In this document: positions 1 to 8,529 of the stretch, piece after piece
Layout of the letters: each line of letters begins with the position of its first letter
Numbering within the stretch: position 1 is the stretch's first letter
Assembly: GCA_020061995.1 (NCBI GenBank)
Contig: JAGUXE010000411.1
Coordinates: 1 to 19,567 of the forward strand
Source of the DNA: Ignavibacteriales bacterium
GTDB taxonomy: Bacteria > Bacteroidota > Ignavibacteria > Ignavibacteriales > Ignavibacteriaceae
DNA length: 19,567 nucleotides
Direction: 5' to 3'
Notes under the pieces: model-generated
Told to the model about the DNA's origin: nothing
Database searches by the model: none
Seen by the model: the letters and a program-made list of their open reading frames with translations, nothing else
Program-made: the position numbers and the translations under genes

Positions 1-876
1 GGAAAAAAAGTAGTTGCAATAAGACATCCGATGCCTTACGGCGATTTAGTAAAACAAAAAGTACAACGATTTGGATCACTTGAGGATTTAAAATTACACG
101 AATGTACAATCGAGGAAATTGAAGAATACGAACCACACATAGTTAGTGGTGGTGTTATATATGCCGGTGTAGATTATGAAGCAATTCTAAGACAAGCTGA
201 ACAAGAAGCTGATGTTATTATTTGGGATGGTGGTAACAACGACTTCCCATTTTATGTGCCGGATTTAACATTCACTGTAGTTGATCCACTTCGCCCGGGG
301 AATGAATTAACATATTATCCAGGAAACACTTCACTTCGCCTTGCTGATGTTGCTGTTATAAATAAAATTGATTCAGCCACTCCTGAAAATATTGCAAAAG
401 TTAGGAAGAGCATTCGACAAGAAAATCCTAAAGCAAAAATTATCGAAGCAGCTTCTCCGATTAAAGTTGATAATCCTGAAATCATTGATGGGAAAAGAGT
501 TTTGGTTGTTGAAGATGGTCCAACTTTAACCCACGGTGAAATGGAATATGGTGCAGGTATGGTTGCAGCTTGGATGTACGGAGCAGCAGAGATTATTGAT
601 CCACGACCTTACACTGTTGGGACAATTACCGAAACTTTTAAAAAATATCCTAAGATTGGGACACTCCTTCCTGCAATGGGATACGGTGAACAACAAATGA
701 AAGATTTGGAAGAAACAATTAATAATACCGATTGTGATTCTGTAATCATCGGTACACCGATTGATCTTTCCCGATTAATAAAAATAAATAAACCTTTTAC
801 TCGAGTCGGTTATGACCTTCAAGAGATTGGTGCCTTTACAGTAGAAAAAGTATTGCGAGATAAAGGTCTTTTATGA
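1..876 (+). CDS. Cyclic 2,3-diphosphoglycerate synthetase-like protein (5' partial)
   Basis: The reading frame is open from base 1, so the gene starts upstream; 291 codons are visible and family members are usually about 440-460 residues. The visible part has a Walker-B/G3-like WDGGNND segment, a guanine-specificity-like NKID motif, a GAGMVAAW stretch and a C-terminal TPIDLSRLIKINKP block. These are typical of the archaeal cyclic-2,3-diphosphoglycerate synthetase family, which closes 2,3-DPG into its cyclic anhydride using ATP. The P-loop should lie in the missing N-terminus. The stop overlaps the carbamate kinase start by 4 bp (ATGA), so translation is probably coupled. Bacterial members near carbamoyl-phosphate genes may act on another substrate; that is inference. 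The family call is fairly firm, the reaction is not. Confidence 0.75.
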   Translation, partial: GKKVVAIRHPMPYGDLVKQKVQRFGSLEDLKLHECTIEEIEEYEPHIVSGGVIYAGVDYEAILRQAEQEADVIIWDGGNNDFPFYVPDLTFTVVDPLRPGNELTYYPGNTSLRLADVAVINKIDSATPENIAKVRKSIRQENPKAKIIEAASPIKVDNPEIIDGKRVLVVEDGPTLTHGEMEYGAGMVAAWMYGAAEIIDPRPYTVGTITETFKKYPKIGTLLPAMGYGEQQMKDLEETINNTDCDSVIIGTPIDLSRLIKINKPFTRVGYDLQEIGAFTVEKVLRDKGLL

Positions 877-1817
877 AAAAATTGGCTGTGATTGCCCTCG
901 GAGGAAATGCTCTCCTCCGGGGCAATCAGACCGGTACAATCAGCGAACAAGAATCGAATACTTACGAAACTTGTTCATACCTTGTCGAACTTATCAAAAA
1001 AAAATATAATATTGTAATTACTCACGGTAATGGTCCACAGGTTGGTAATATTCTTTTAAGGAATGAAGCCGGTTACGATAATTATAAAATACCCAAAATG
1101 CCTCTCGATATTTGTGTTGCTGATTCACAAGGGGGGATCGGGTATATGATACAACAGCAACTCACCAATGTTTTAAATAAACTGAAAATTAAAAAAAACA
1201 TTTTAACATTAATTACTGAAGTTGTTGTAGATAAAAATGACCCTGCCTTTCAAAATCCTACTAAACCGATTGGTAAGTACTTCTTGAAAGAAGAAGCAGA
1301 ATTACTTTCTAGAGCAAATAATTGGGAGTTTCGTGAAGATCCCCGTAAACGTGGATGGAGACGGGTAGTCCCTTCCCCGAAACCGGTGCAGATCATGAAT
1401 ACCGAAATTATCAAACAGTTAGTTTCAAAGGGAAATATCATTGTTGCAGTCGGGGGTGGTGGAATTCCCGTAATGTGGAAGCAACCTGATTTTCTTGAAG
1501 GTATTGATGCAGTCATTGACAAAGATTTAGCCTCTGCAAGATTAGCTATCGATATTGGTGCTGATGAATTTTATATACTTACCGATATTCCTAAAGTATG
1601 TATCAATTTTCAAAAACCAAATCAGAAATCATTAGATAAATTGACTATTCGGCAAGCTCGGAAATATCTCAAAACCGGCGAATTTGCCGCCGGAAGTATG
1701 GGTCCCAAAATAGAAGCCGGAATTCAATTTACTAATGCAACTAAAAAAACAACAATTATAACAGAAGCATCAGAATTATCGAAACCTGATGCCGGAACAA
1801 AAATTATTTATTCATAG
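873..1817 (+). CDS. arcC: Carbamate kinase
   Basis: A 314-residue cytoplasmic amino-acid-kinase-fold enzyme that interconverts carbamoyl phosphate + ADP with carbamate + ATP. Visible family signatures are the N-terminal ALGGNAL, THGNGPQVGN at residues 50-59, and the glycine-rich VGGGGIPV at 193-200, followed by EGIDAVIDKDLAS. The C-terminus has the expected SMGPKIEA segment. Length is normal for the family. The start is fixed by the 4-bp overlap with the upstream gene, and the next gene begins 8 bp after the stop. Paired with ornithine carbamoyltransferase it could make ATP from citrulline- or purine-derived carbamoyl phosphate. No arginine deiminase is in view, so the physiological direction is open. 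Confidence 0.95.
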   Translation: MKKLAVIALGGNALLRGNQTGTISEQESNTYETCSYLVELIKKKYNIVITHGNGPQVGNILLRNEAGYDNYKIPKMPLDICVADSQGGIGYMIQQQLTNVLNKLKIKKNILTLITEVVVDKNDPAFQNPTKPIGKYFLKEEAELLSRANNWEFREDPRKRGWRRVVPSPKPVQIMNTEIIKQLVSKGNIIVAVGGGGIPVMWKQPDFLEGIDAVIDKDLASARLAIDIGADEFYILTDIPKVCINFQKPNQKSLDKLTIRQARKYLKTGEFAAGSMGPKIEAGIQFTNATKKTTIITEASELSKPDAGTKIIYS

Positions 1818-1825
1818 GAAATATT

Positions 1826-2761
1826 ATGGCAATACGAATGAATGGAAAAAGTCTTCTTTCTATTAATGATTTGTCGGAAGAAGAAATATGGCAAATATTT
1901 GATTTAAGTAAAACTCTAAAACAAAAATTGTACACCGGGGAAGAACATCATTATCTTAAGGGTAAAACTCTCGGTATGATTTTCTCAAAACCGTCAACTC
2001 GAACACGCGTTTCGTTTGAAGTTGGTATTTATCAACTTGGCGGAATTGGCTTCTATTACGGTCCGAACGATCTTCAACTTAAAAAAAGTGAAAATATTTC
2101 TGATACAGCTAAAGTGTTATCACGGTATCATAGCGGTATTATGATTAGAACTTTCGCACATCAAGATGTAGTTGATTTGGCTACGTATGGTTCAATTCCT
2201 GTTATAAATGGTTTGACTGATCTTTTACACCCTTGCCAAGTTCTTACAGATCTTTTCACTATCTACGAAAAGAAAAGAACACTTAAAGGATTGAAGCTTG
2301 CTTATCTCGGTGATGGCAACAATATGGCGCACAGTCTTTTACACGGTTGTTCAAAAGTTGGAATGGATATTTCAATTGCTTCTCCCTCTGGATTTAAACC
2401 TTTACCTGAAATTGTTAATAATGCTAATCGTAATGCTGCAATAAGCGGAAGTAAAATTGAAATAATCGAAGATCCGTTTACAGCGGTTAAAGATGCAGAC
2501 ATTATTTATACTGATGTTTGGGCAAGTATGGGACAAGAAAAAGAAGCTGAAGAAAGAAAATTATTATTTAAAGATTTTCAAGTTAACAGTAAACTTGTTG
2601 CTGAAGCAAAATCAGATTACTTATTTATGCACTGTTTACCTGCTCACCGTGGCGATGAAGTTACTAATGAAGTTGCTGATTCAGACAACTCAGTAATTTT
2701 TGACGAAGCCGAAAACAGACTACACGTTCAAAAAGCAATCATGACTTTGTTAATGCAATAA
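1826..2761 (+). CDS. argF: Ornithine carbamoyltransferase
   Basis: This 311-residue enzyme transfers the carbamoyl group between carbamoyl phosphate and ornithine/citrulline. The carbamoyl-phosphate loop S57-T58-R59-T60-R61, the HPCQ motif at 135-138, a DVWASMGQE segment and the ornithine-site HCLP motif at 269-272 are all present, and the chain ends with FDEAENRLHVQKAI. HCLPAHRGDEV fits ornithine rather than N-acetylornithine or aspartate as acceptor. AGGAAA in the 8-bp gap after arcC serves as the ribosome site. It is the last gene of the operon, since a terminator hairpin begins 9 bp after the stop. Sequence alone does not separate a biosynthetic (argF) from a catabolic (arcB) role; the carbamate kinase neighbour favours a catabolic or bidirectional one. 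Confidence 0.93.
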   Translation: MAIRMNGKSLLSINDLSEEEIWQIFDLSKTLKQKLYTGEEHHYLKGKTLGMIFSKPSTRTRVSFEVGIYQLGGIGFYYGPNDLQLKKSENISDTAKVLSRYHSGIMIRTFAHQDVVDLATYGSIPVINGLTDLLHPCQVLTDLFTIYEKKRTLKGLKLAYLGDGNNMAHSLLHGCSKVGMDISIASPSGFKPLPEIVNNANRNAAISGSKIEIIEDPFTAVKDADIIYTDVWASMGQEKEAEERKLLFKDFQVNSKLVAEAKSDYLFMHCLPAHRGDEVTNEVADSDNSVIFDEAENRLHVQKAIMTLLMQ

Positions 2762-2769
2762 ATTCTAAT

Positions 2770-2801
2770 GTGGGGAACAGATTTCTGTTCTCCACTTTCT
2801 T
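2770..2801 (+). terminator. Intrinsic terminator after argF
   Basis: An 11-bp stem (2770-2780 with 2785-2795, one G-U pair) closes an ATTT loop and is followed by TTTCTT. It lies 9 bp downstream of the ornithine carbamoyltransferase stop and should end the cpgS-like/arcC/argF transcript. Confidence 0.8.
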
Positions 2802-2931
2802 CAAATAGAATCTTGCCCATTTTCCTCTGTTCCTAACTCAATTAAAAATATATATAGTTTTATTCAATTATTTCTTCTTCAAATGAATTCAGTAGATTAA
2901 ATTGCATTGTTAATAAAATATAAAAATATCA

Positions 2932-3798
2932 ATGAGTAAATTCAGTGAACATCAGAAAGGACTAATAGCGGTTTTTATAGCAGCTATTTTGTGGAGTACC
3001 GGAGGTATCTTCATAAAGTTAATCTCGCTTAACTCACTCCAACTCGCCGGACTTCGTTCTTTATTTGCAGCACTGACATTCATAATCATTTTCAGAAGAA
3101 AAGTTTTTAAGTTCAATCGCTACACCTTCATTAACGGTTTGTTTTACGCAGGTATTCTCATTTTATTTGTAATTGCAACTAAAACGACAACTGCTGCAAA
3201 CGCCATCTTTCTTCAATACACGGCACCGATTTACGTTTTAATTCTTGAACCAATCCTACTCAAAACATATTTTGAAAGATTCAATTTAATAACAATAGTT
3301 ATTTGTTTCGCCGGAATGGTACTTTTTTTTCTGGGTGAATTATCCCCCGGACATATGCAAGGAAACATAATTGCACTCCTCTCCGGAGTTGCATTCGCAG
3401 CCTTCTTACTCGGCATGAGAAAAAATAAACCTGAATATCAATATCCGACGATATTTGTTGGCAATGTAATTATTGCTATGATTTGTGCATTCTCATTTTT
3501 TGATATTCAAGAGTTTTTAATCTCTGATATGATTATGGTTTCTTTCCTTGGAATATTCCAGATTGGGATTGCATACGCAATATTTTCATGGGGATTAAAG
3601 AAAGTCTATGCAATAGAAGCATCAATGATTTCTATGATTGAACCGGTATTGAATCCAGTTTGGGTTCTAATCGGTTATGGAGAACAACCTTCTAATTGGG
3701 CAATACTTGGAGGAGTTATTATTTTATTCGGAATTGCATTCAGAACGGTAATTCTTGAAAAATATATTTCTAAAAGAATTACGGATAGAGTCGTTTAA
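2932..3798 (+). CDS. EamA-family (DMT superfamily) transporter
   Basis: A 288-residue, very hydrophobic protein with about ten predicted membrane helices arranged as two EamA repeats. The first opens with AAILWSTGGIFIKLI near residue 16. The second follows an internal loop rich in charged residues (RKNKPEYQY) around residue 165. Proteins of this family export or import small metabolites such as amino acids, nucleosides or drugs; the substrate cannot be read from sequence. No strong Shine-Dalgarno is visible before this ATG. The 3' end overlaps the convergent pdxH by 20 bp. It is separated from the upstream operon by a terminator and 130 bp, so it is probably its own transcript. Confidence 0.85.
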   Translation: MSKFSEHQKGLIAVFIAAILWSTGGIFIKLISLNSLQLAGLRSLFAALTFIIIFRRKVFKFNRYTFINGLFYAGILILFVIATKTTTAANAIFLQYTAPIYVLILEPILLKTYFERFNLITIVICFAGMVLFFLGELSPGHMQGNIIALLSGVAFAAFLLGMRKNKPEYQYPTIFVGNVIIAMICAFSFFDIQEFLISDMIMVSFLGIFQIGIAYAIFSWGLKKVYAIEASMISMIEPVLNPVWVLIGYGEQPSNWAILGGVIILFGIAFRTVILEKYISKRITDRVV

Positions 3799-4441
3799 TA
3801 CTCCAACCATTTTCGTTTTTTGAATAGACGATTCTATCGTGTAGACGATTTGGTTGACCTTGCCAAAATTCTATTTCGGTTGGAACAACTCTAAACCCAC
3901 CCCAATTTTCCGGAAAGGGGACCTGGTTATCGGAATATTTTTTTTTAGCTGAATCAAATTCTTTTAGTAACTCTTCTTTACTTTTTAATACTGAACTTTG
4001 AGCTGAAATGTATGCCCCAATTTGACTTTCAACCGGGCGTGAGTAGAAATAATTCTTTGACTCTTCCTTCGATGTTTTTTCTGAAATTCCGATAATTCTT
4101 ACCTGTCTTTCAAGTTCCTTCCAAAGAAAAACTAAAGCAGCATTTGGGTTAGAGATCAGTTCCATTCCTTTTCGGCTTTCATAATTTGTATAAAATACAA
4201 ATCCGTTTGGATTAAAATCTTTTAACAATATAACTCTTGCAGATGGTTTTCCGTCTCTAGAGCATGTTGCAAGAGTCATTGCATTCGGTTCAACTACCTC
4301 AGATTCAACTGCTTGATTAAACCATTTCTCAAATAATGAAAACGGATTATCCGGAAGATCGTTTTCACTTAATTCGTATAATGAATAATTTTTTCTTAAA
4401 TTCGATACATTAATTTTACGTGTGTTATCCAAAATTCTCAT
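3779..4441 (-). CDS. pdxH: Pyridoxamine/pyridoxine 5'-phosphate oxidase
   Basis: A 220-residue FMN-dependent enzyme that oxidises PNP or PMP to pyridoxal 5'-phosphate in the last step of PLP synthesis and salvage. Family blocks appear in order: RVILLKDF, FYTNYESRKGMEL, RQVRI, the SRPVESQIGAY segment, then WGGFRVVPTEIEFWQG and NRLHDRI, ending in KRLYP. These are the FMN- and PLP-binding regions, and the length is typical. It faces the kgd-like gene across a 145-bp divergent spacer and converges on the EamA gene, overlapping its last codons by 20 bp. The two genes look functionally unrelated. Confidence 0.95.
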   Translation of the reverse strand: MRILDNTRKINVSNLRKNYSLYELSENDLPDNPFSLFEKWFNQAVESEVVEPNAMTLATCSRDGKPSARVILLKDFNPNGFVFYTNYESRKGMELISNPNAALVFLWKELERQVRIIGISEKTSKEESKNYFYSRPVESQIGAYISAQSSVLKSKEELLKEFDSAKKKYSDNQVPFPENWGGFRVVPTEIEFWQGQPNRLHDRIVYSKNENGWSIKRLYP

Positions 4442-4586
4442 CCTTTAGTTTATGAAGTTAGTTCTCGGAATGGAACAAATTGCGCTCCATTTTGTTTAAA
4501 CATCTAATGTATAATTAGTTCAAATTCTAATAACGGTTTGGATGTAAAGATAAAAAATTCATCAATTAATAAACAACAATCTGAAA
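4442..4586. promoter_or_regulatory. Divergent promoter region between pdxH and kgd-like gene
   Basis: This 145-bp spacer must hold both start sites. A TATAAT hexamer sits at 4510-4515, oriented towards the kgd-like gene, without a convincing -35 element. A small inverted repeat (AATGGA / TCCATT, about 4469-4491) lies closer to pdxH and could be an operator. Both assignments are by eye only. Confidence 0.3.
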
Positions 4587-7500
4587 ATGAAAACAAAAGA
4601 TAAATCGTCTGAAAAAAAAATCAACGGGGAACAATTTGGTGCAAATACATGGTTTGTAGAATCCTTATTAAATGAATATAAGGAGAATCCCAATTCACTC
4701 CCGGAACAATGGAAGAAATTCTTTAATGTTGAAAGTACAACTCAAAAAGATGGCTCAGCATTAATGCCAGAACCTTTTGAGGGGGATGAATTAAAAATTA
4801 TTGCCGGAAGTGCTGCAAGAATACTTGAGAACATGAACTCAAGTCTTTCAATTCCGGTTGCTACTTCTCAAAGGTCAATTCCGGTTAAACTGCTTGAAGA
4901 GAATAGAATTCTAATAAATAACTATTTAATGAAAAGTGGTTCAAAAAGAATATCTTTTACGCATATGATTGCTTATGCGATTGTGCAAGCCCTCAAAAAA
5001 TACTCTTCACTGAATAATGCATATACTGAAAAAGAAGGAAAATCCCATCTGATAAAACGTAAACATATCAATCTCGGTGTTGCGATTGATATTGAAAGAA
5101 AAGATGGAAGCCGTTCTCTGCTCGTTCCGAATATCAAAGCGGCTGAACTTTTGAGTTTCTCAATGTTTGTTGATATTTATGATGATTTGGTAAAGCGTAG
5201 CAGATCCGGTCAGATAGATCCTTCTGAATTTCTTGGAACAACATGTAGTCTGACTAACCCGGGCACCATCGGAACTGTTGCTTCGGTTCCGAGATTAATG
5301 ATTGGTCAAGGGGTAATTATCGCAACTGGTGCAATTCAATATCCGGCAGAATATCAAGCTATGTCACCTGAGACTATTTCAACGCTTGGAATAAGTAAAA
5401 TACTAACTATAACAAGTACTTACGATCATCGCATTATTCAAGGTGCTGAAAGCGGATTCTTTCTAAAAGAAATTCATGAAATGCTTTTGGGACAGCATAA
5501 TTTTTATGATGAAATATTTATTGATTTAAAAGTTCCGTTGAAACCAATTAATTGGCAGACTGATATTCAACCACAAGGTTTTAACAAAAATGTAAATGTC
5601 GAGGAGATTGAAAAGCAGGCTAAAGTAATTCAATTGATAAACATGTTCAGGGTTCGCGGACATCTTGTTGCCAATATAGATCCACTCGGAGCAAACAGTG
5701 TTTTCCATCCAGAGTTAGATCCGTCATTTCATCGCTTAACTCTTTGGGATCTTGATAGAACCTTTGTTACCGGAGGATATGGCGGAATCAAAACCGCAAC
5801 ATTAAGAGAAATTCTTTCAAGTTTACAAAAAACTTATTGTGATAAAATCGGAGTTGAGTATATGCATATTCAAAATCCGGTTGAAAAGAGCTGGCTTCAA
5901 CTTGTGATGGAAACTGTTGAAAATCGTCCGAATTATAAGGTGGAAACAAAAAAACAGATTCTGCAAAAGCTGATTGAAGCAGAAACTTTCGAGCATTTTA
6001 TTCACAATAAATTTATAGGTCATAAACGCTTTTCTATCGAAGGTTCGGAAACTGTAATCGCAGCACTTGATTACTTAATTAATTATGCAGCCGATAACAA
6101 TATTAATGAGATTGTTTTGGGGATGGCTCACCGCGGAAGATTAAATGTTTTAGCAAATATAATAGGGAAGCCTCTTGATTCTATATTTTCAGAATTTGAA
6201 GATATTATTGATCCAGATTCTTATGCTGGATCAGGAGATGTAAAATATCATCTTGGTGCGACCGGGAGTTATAAAACTACTTCAGGCAAAAATGTTTCAG
6301 TTTCTGTTACTTCAAATCCGAGTCATCTTGAATGGGTAAACCCTGTGGTTCAAGGAGTAGTTAGAGCAAAACAGACAAGGAAAAATGATAAAGAAAGAAA
6401 TGTAATTATTCCGGTTCTTCTGCATGGTGATGCGGCATTTGCCGGGCAGGGTGTTGTTGCCGAAACATTAAATCTATCACAATTAAAAGGTTACAGAACG
6501 GGTGGAACAATCCACTTTATCGTAAATAACCAAATTGGTTTCACTACTACTCCGGAAGATGCGCGCTCATCAACTTATGCTACAGATGTTGCGAAGATGG
6601 TGCAGTCACCAATTTTTCATGTGAATGGTGATGATCCCGAGGCTGTTTTATGGGTAGTTAAAATAGCTTTAGATTACAGACAAAAATTTAATAAAGATGT
6701 AGTCATTGATGTCCTTGGTTATAGAAGACACGGACATAATGAAGGGGATGAACCCGGTTTTACTCAACCATTACTTTATAATAAAATTAAAAAACATGCT
6801 TCCGTTATGAAGCTTTACTCTAATAAATTAGTTTCAGAAAAGACTATCTCAGAAGAAGAACTGAAATCGACTTATGATGAATTTGAGAAGAAATTAAATT
6901 CAGCGCTCGAACGGGTTCAAAAGAAACATTACGATTTCAAAATAGATGTACCTCTAGCTGTTTCCAAGGAAAAGATTGCATCAATAAAACCGACTCATTC
7001 AACCAATCTTAGCAAAGTAGAACTTGATGAATTGATTTTGAGAAGTACAAGTATTGGTGAAAACTTCATTATCCACCCAAAACTTAAAAAGTTTCTTGAG
7101 AAGAGACGCGAGTTTATAAATGAAAATGGATTAGCTGATTGGGCGATGGGGGAGAATCTTGCTTTTGCAAGTCTGTTACGTGATGGAACCCCAATAAGAT
7201 TAAGCGGGCAGGATAGCGTTAGAGGAACATTCAGTCAAAGACATCTCGCATTAACCGATATAAATACCGGAGAAGAATACTTACCTCTGAATGATATGTT
7301 TTCAAAGCAGGCAAAAATTGAAGCCCTTGATAGTCTCCTTTCCGAAGCGGCTGTAGTAGGTTTTGAATATGGTTATACAACCGCCGATCCTCTTTCGCTT
7401 GTAATCTGGGAAGCACAATTCGGTGATTTTGCAAATGGTGCTCAGGTAATTATTGATAATTTTATTGTTGCTTCATACGAAAAATGGAAATTGCAAAATA

Positions 7501-8162
7501 ATCTTGTGATGCTTCTTCCGCATGGATTTGAAGGACAGGGACCTGAACATTCAAGTGCACGTTTAGAAAGATTTTTAATCCTTTGCGCACAAGATAATAT
7601 GGAAGTCTGTTACCCAACTACACCTGCACAATATTTTCATCTTTTAAGAAGACATATTAAAAAAGCTGTTAGAAGACCATTGATTATTATGGCTCCAAAG
7701 AGTTTATTAAGATTGCCTGAAGCACGTTCAAAAAGAAATGAATTTTTAGAAGGAACTTTTCTTGAATTGATTGATGATGTAATTAATGTTGATATCAAGA
7801 AAATTAACAGAGTAATTCTCACCAGCGGAAAAATCTATTATGAATTAAATAAATACCGGATGGAAAATAAAATTTCTGATACAGTGGTAGTTCGGGTGGA
7901 ACAATTTTATCCGTATGAAGGGAATCTATTTAGAGAACTATTTCAAAAATATTCTAAAGCAAAAAAAGTTATCTGGGTACAAGAAGAACCAAAGAATATG
8001 GGAGCCTGGAATTTCCTAAGTACAAGATTGACAGAAGATTTATCTGAAGGACAAAAACTTTATTATGCAGGAAGAAATGAAAGTGCTAGTCCTGCAGTCG
8101 GCTCTTTTAAAATTGCAGAAATTCAGCAGCAGAACATTATTAAAGAATCTTTTTCAAAATAG
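4587..8162 (+). CDS. kgd: Multifunctional 2-oxoglutarate enzyme (E2-E1 fusion, Kgd type)
   Basis: A 1191-residue chain with the architecture of mycobacterial Kgd. A short N-terminal E1-like helical segment (FGANTWFVES, residues about 18-50) precedes an E2 acyltransferase domain of about 85-330 with the catalytic DHR at 280-282 in a TSTYDHRIIQGAES context. No lipoyl domain is present. The E1 dehydrogenase part follows from about residue 350: GMAHRGRLNVL at 512-522, the thiamine-diphosphate/Mg motif G614-D615 running to N647-N648, and RRHGHNEGDEP. It ends in a transketolase-like C-terminal region. Such enzymes decarboxylate 2-oxoglutarate and, with a lipoyl carrier and E3, act as 2-oxoglutarate dehydrogenase; carboligation to 2-hydroxy-3-oxoadipate is also known. 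No GarA-type regulator is nearby. The start is supported by the conserved N-terminal block. It is transcribed alone towards the tRNA genes. Confidence 0.93.
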   Translation: MKTKDKSSEKKINGEQFGANTWFVESLLNEYKENPNSLPEQWKKFFNVESTTQKDGSALMPEPFEGDELKIIAGSAARILENMNSSLSIPVATSQRSIPVKLLEENRILINNYLMKSGSKRISFTHMIAYAIVQALKKYSSLNNAYTEKEGKSHLIKRKHINLGVAIDIERKDGSRSLLVPNIKAAELLSFSMFVDIYDDLVKRSRSGQIDPSEFLGTTCSLTNPGTIGTVASVPRLMIGQGVIIATGAIQYPAEYQAMSPETISTLGISKILTITSTYDHRIIQGAESGFFLKEIHEMLLGQHNFYDEIFIDLKVPLKPINWQTDIQPQGFNKNVNVEEIEKQAKVIQLINMFRVRGHLVANIDPLGANSVFHPELDPSFHRLTLWDLDRTFVTGGYGGIKTATLREILSSLQKTYCDKIGVEYMHIQNPVEKSWLQLVMETVENRPNYKVETKKQILQKLIEAETFEHFIHNKFIGHKRFSIEGSETVIAALDYLINYAADNNINEIVLGMAHRGRLNVLANIIGKPLDSIFSEFEDIIDPDSYAGSGDVKYHLGATGSYKTTSGKNVSVSVTSNPSHLEWVNPVVQGVVRAKQTRKNDKERNVIIPVLLHGDAAFAGQGVVAETLNLSQLKGYRTGGTIHFIVNNQIGFTTTPEDARSSTYATDVAKMVQSPIFHVNGDDPEAVLWVVKIALDYRQKFNKDVVIDVLGYRRHGHNEGDEPGFTQPLLYNKIKKHASVMKLYSNKLVSEKTISEEELKSTYDEFEKKLNSALERVQKKHYDFKIDVPLAVSKEKIASIKPTHSTNLSKVELDELILRSTSIGENFIIHPKLKKFLEKRREFINENGLADWAMGENLAFASLLRDGTPIRLSGQDSVRGTFSQRHLALTDINTGEEYLPLNDMFSKQAKIEALDSLLSEAAVVGFEYGYTTADPLSLVIWEAQFGDFANGAQVIIDNFIVASYEKWKLQNNLVMLLPHGFEGQGPEHSSARLERFLILCAQDNMEVCYPTTPAQYFHLLRRHIKKAVRRPLIIMAPKSLLRLPEARSKRNEFLEGTFLELIDDVINVDIKKINRVILTSGKIYYELNKYRMENKISDTVVVRVEQFYPYEGNLFRELFQKYSKAKKVIWVQEEPKNMGAWNFLSTRLTEDLSEGQKLYYAGRNESASPAVGSFKIAEIQQQNIIKESFSK

Positions 8163-8207
8163 ACTTGAGAGATTAATAAAAAAGAATTAGCTTTGCGAAG
8201 TGAAAAT

Positions 8208-8280
8208 GCGAGCGTAGCTCAGTTGGTAGAGCATTAGCTTCCCAAGCTAAGGGTCGCGGGTTCGAATCCCGTCGCTCGCT
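8208..8280 (+). tRNA. tRNA-Gly (CCC anticodon)
   Basis: This folds as a full cloverleaf. The acceptor is GCGAGCG (8208-8214) with CGCTCGC (8273-8279), and the discriminator U at 8280 is as in bacterial tRNA-Gly. The D arm is GCTC/GAGC. The anticodon stem TTAGC/GCTAA encloses loop TTCCCAA, giving anticodon CCC at 8241-8243. The T arm has TTCGAAT. CCA is not encoded. Confidence 0.93.
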
Positions 8281-8358
8281 CGATAAATATAAAAAAGTAT
8301 TTGGTAATAAAACATTACATAATTATATTAGCAGTCTAAATTTTGAATGACCATTTTT

Positions 8359-8433
8359 GGGAGCATAGCTCAGCTGGTTCAGAGCACCTGCCTTACAAGC
8401 AGGGGGTCCTTGGTTCGAATCCATGTGCTCCCA
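8359..8433 (+). tRNA. tRNA-Val (UAC anticodon)
   Basis: Cloverleaf with acceptor GGGAGCA (8359-8365) paired to TGCTCCC (8426-8432) and discriminator A. The anticodon stem CCTGC/GCAGG encloses loop CTTACAA, giving anticodon UAC at 8394-8396. The T arm has TTCGAAT and CCA is not encoded. It lies 78 bp after tRNA-Gly, probably in the same transcript. Confidence 0.93.
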
Positions 8434-8437
8434 CAAG

Positions 8438-8472
8438 AAAAAGCCTTAAAACAACCCGTTTGAGGCTTTTTT
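8438..8472 (+). terminator. Intrinsic terminator after the tRNA pair
   Basis: A hairpin with AAAGCCTT on the left and GAGGCTTT on the right, extended by AAAC/GTTT with one bulged A, encloses an AACCC loop and runs into a T tract. It begins 5 bp after tRNA-Val. Confidence 0.75.
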
Positions 8473-8529
8473 GGTTTAAATTAAAATCTTATTGCTGTGA
8501 CAATTTTTTTGAATCAGAGAGGTGACGGC

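Noticed and set aside
1250..1522. A 90-codon minus-strand ORF in carbamate kinase.
   Set aside because: It is antisense to the conserved VGGGGIPV region; a shadow of a clear gene.
8281..8358. A third tRNA between the glycine and valine tRNAs.
   Set aside because: No cloverleaf or TTCGAAT box is present in the spacer.
8343..8525. A 60-codon ORF after the kgd-like gene.
   Set aside because: It runs through tRNA-Val and the terminator; coding there is accidental.
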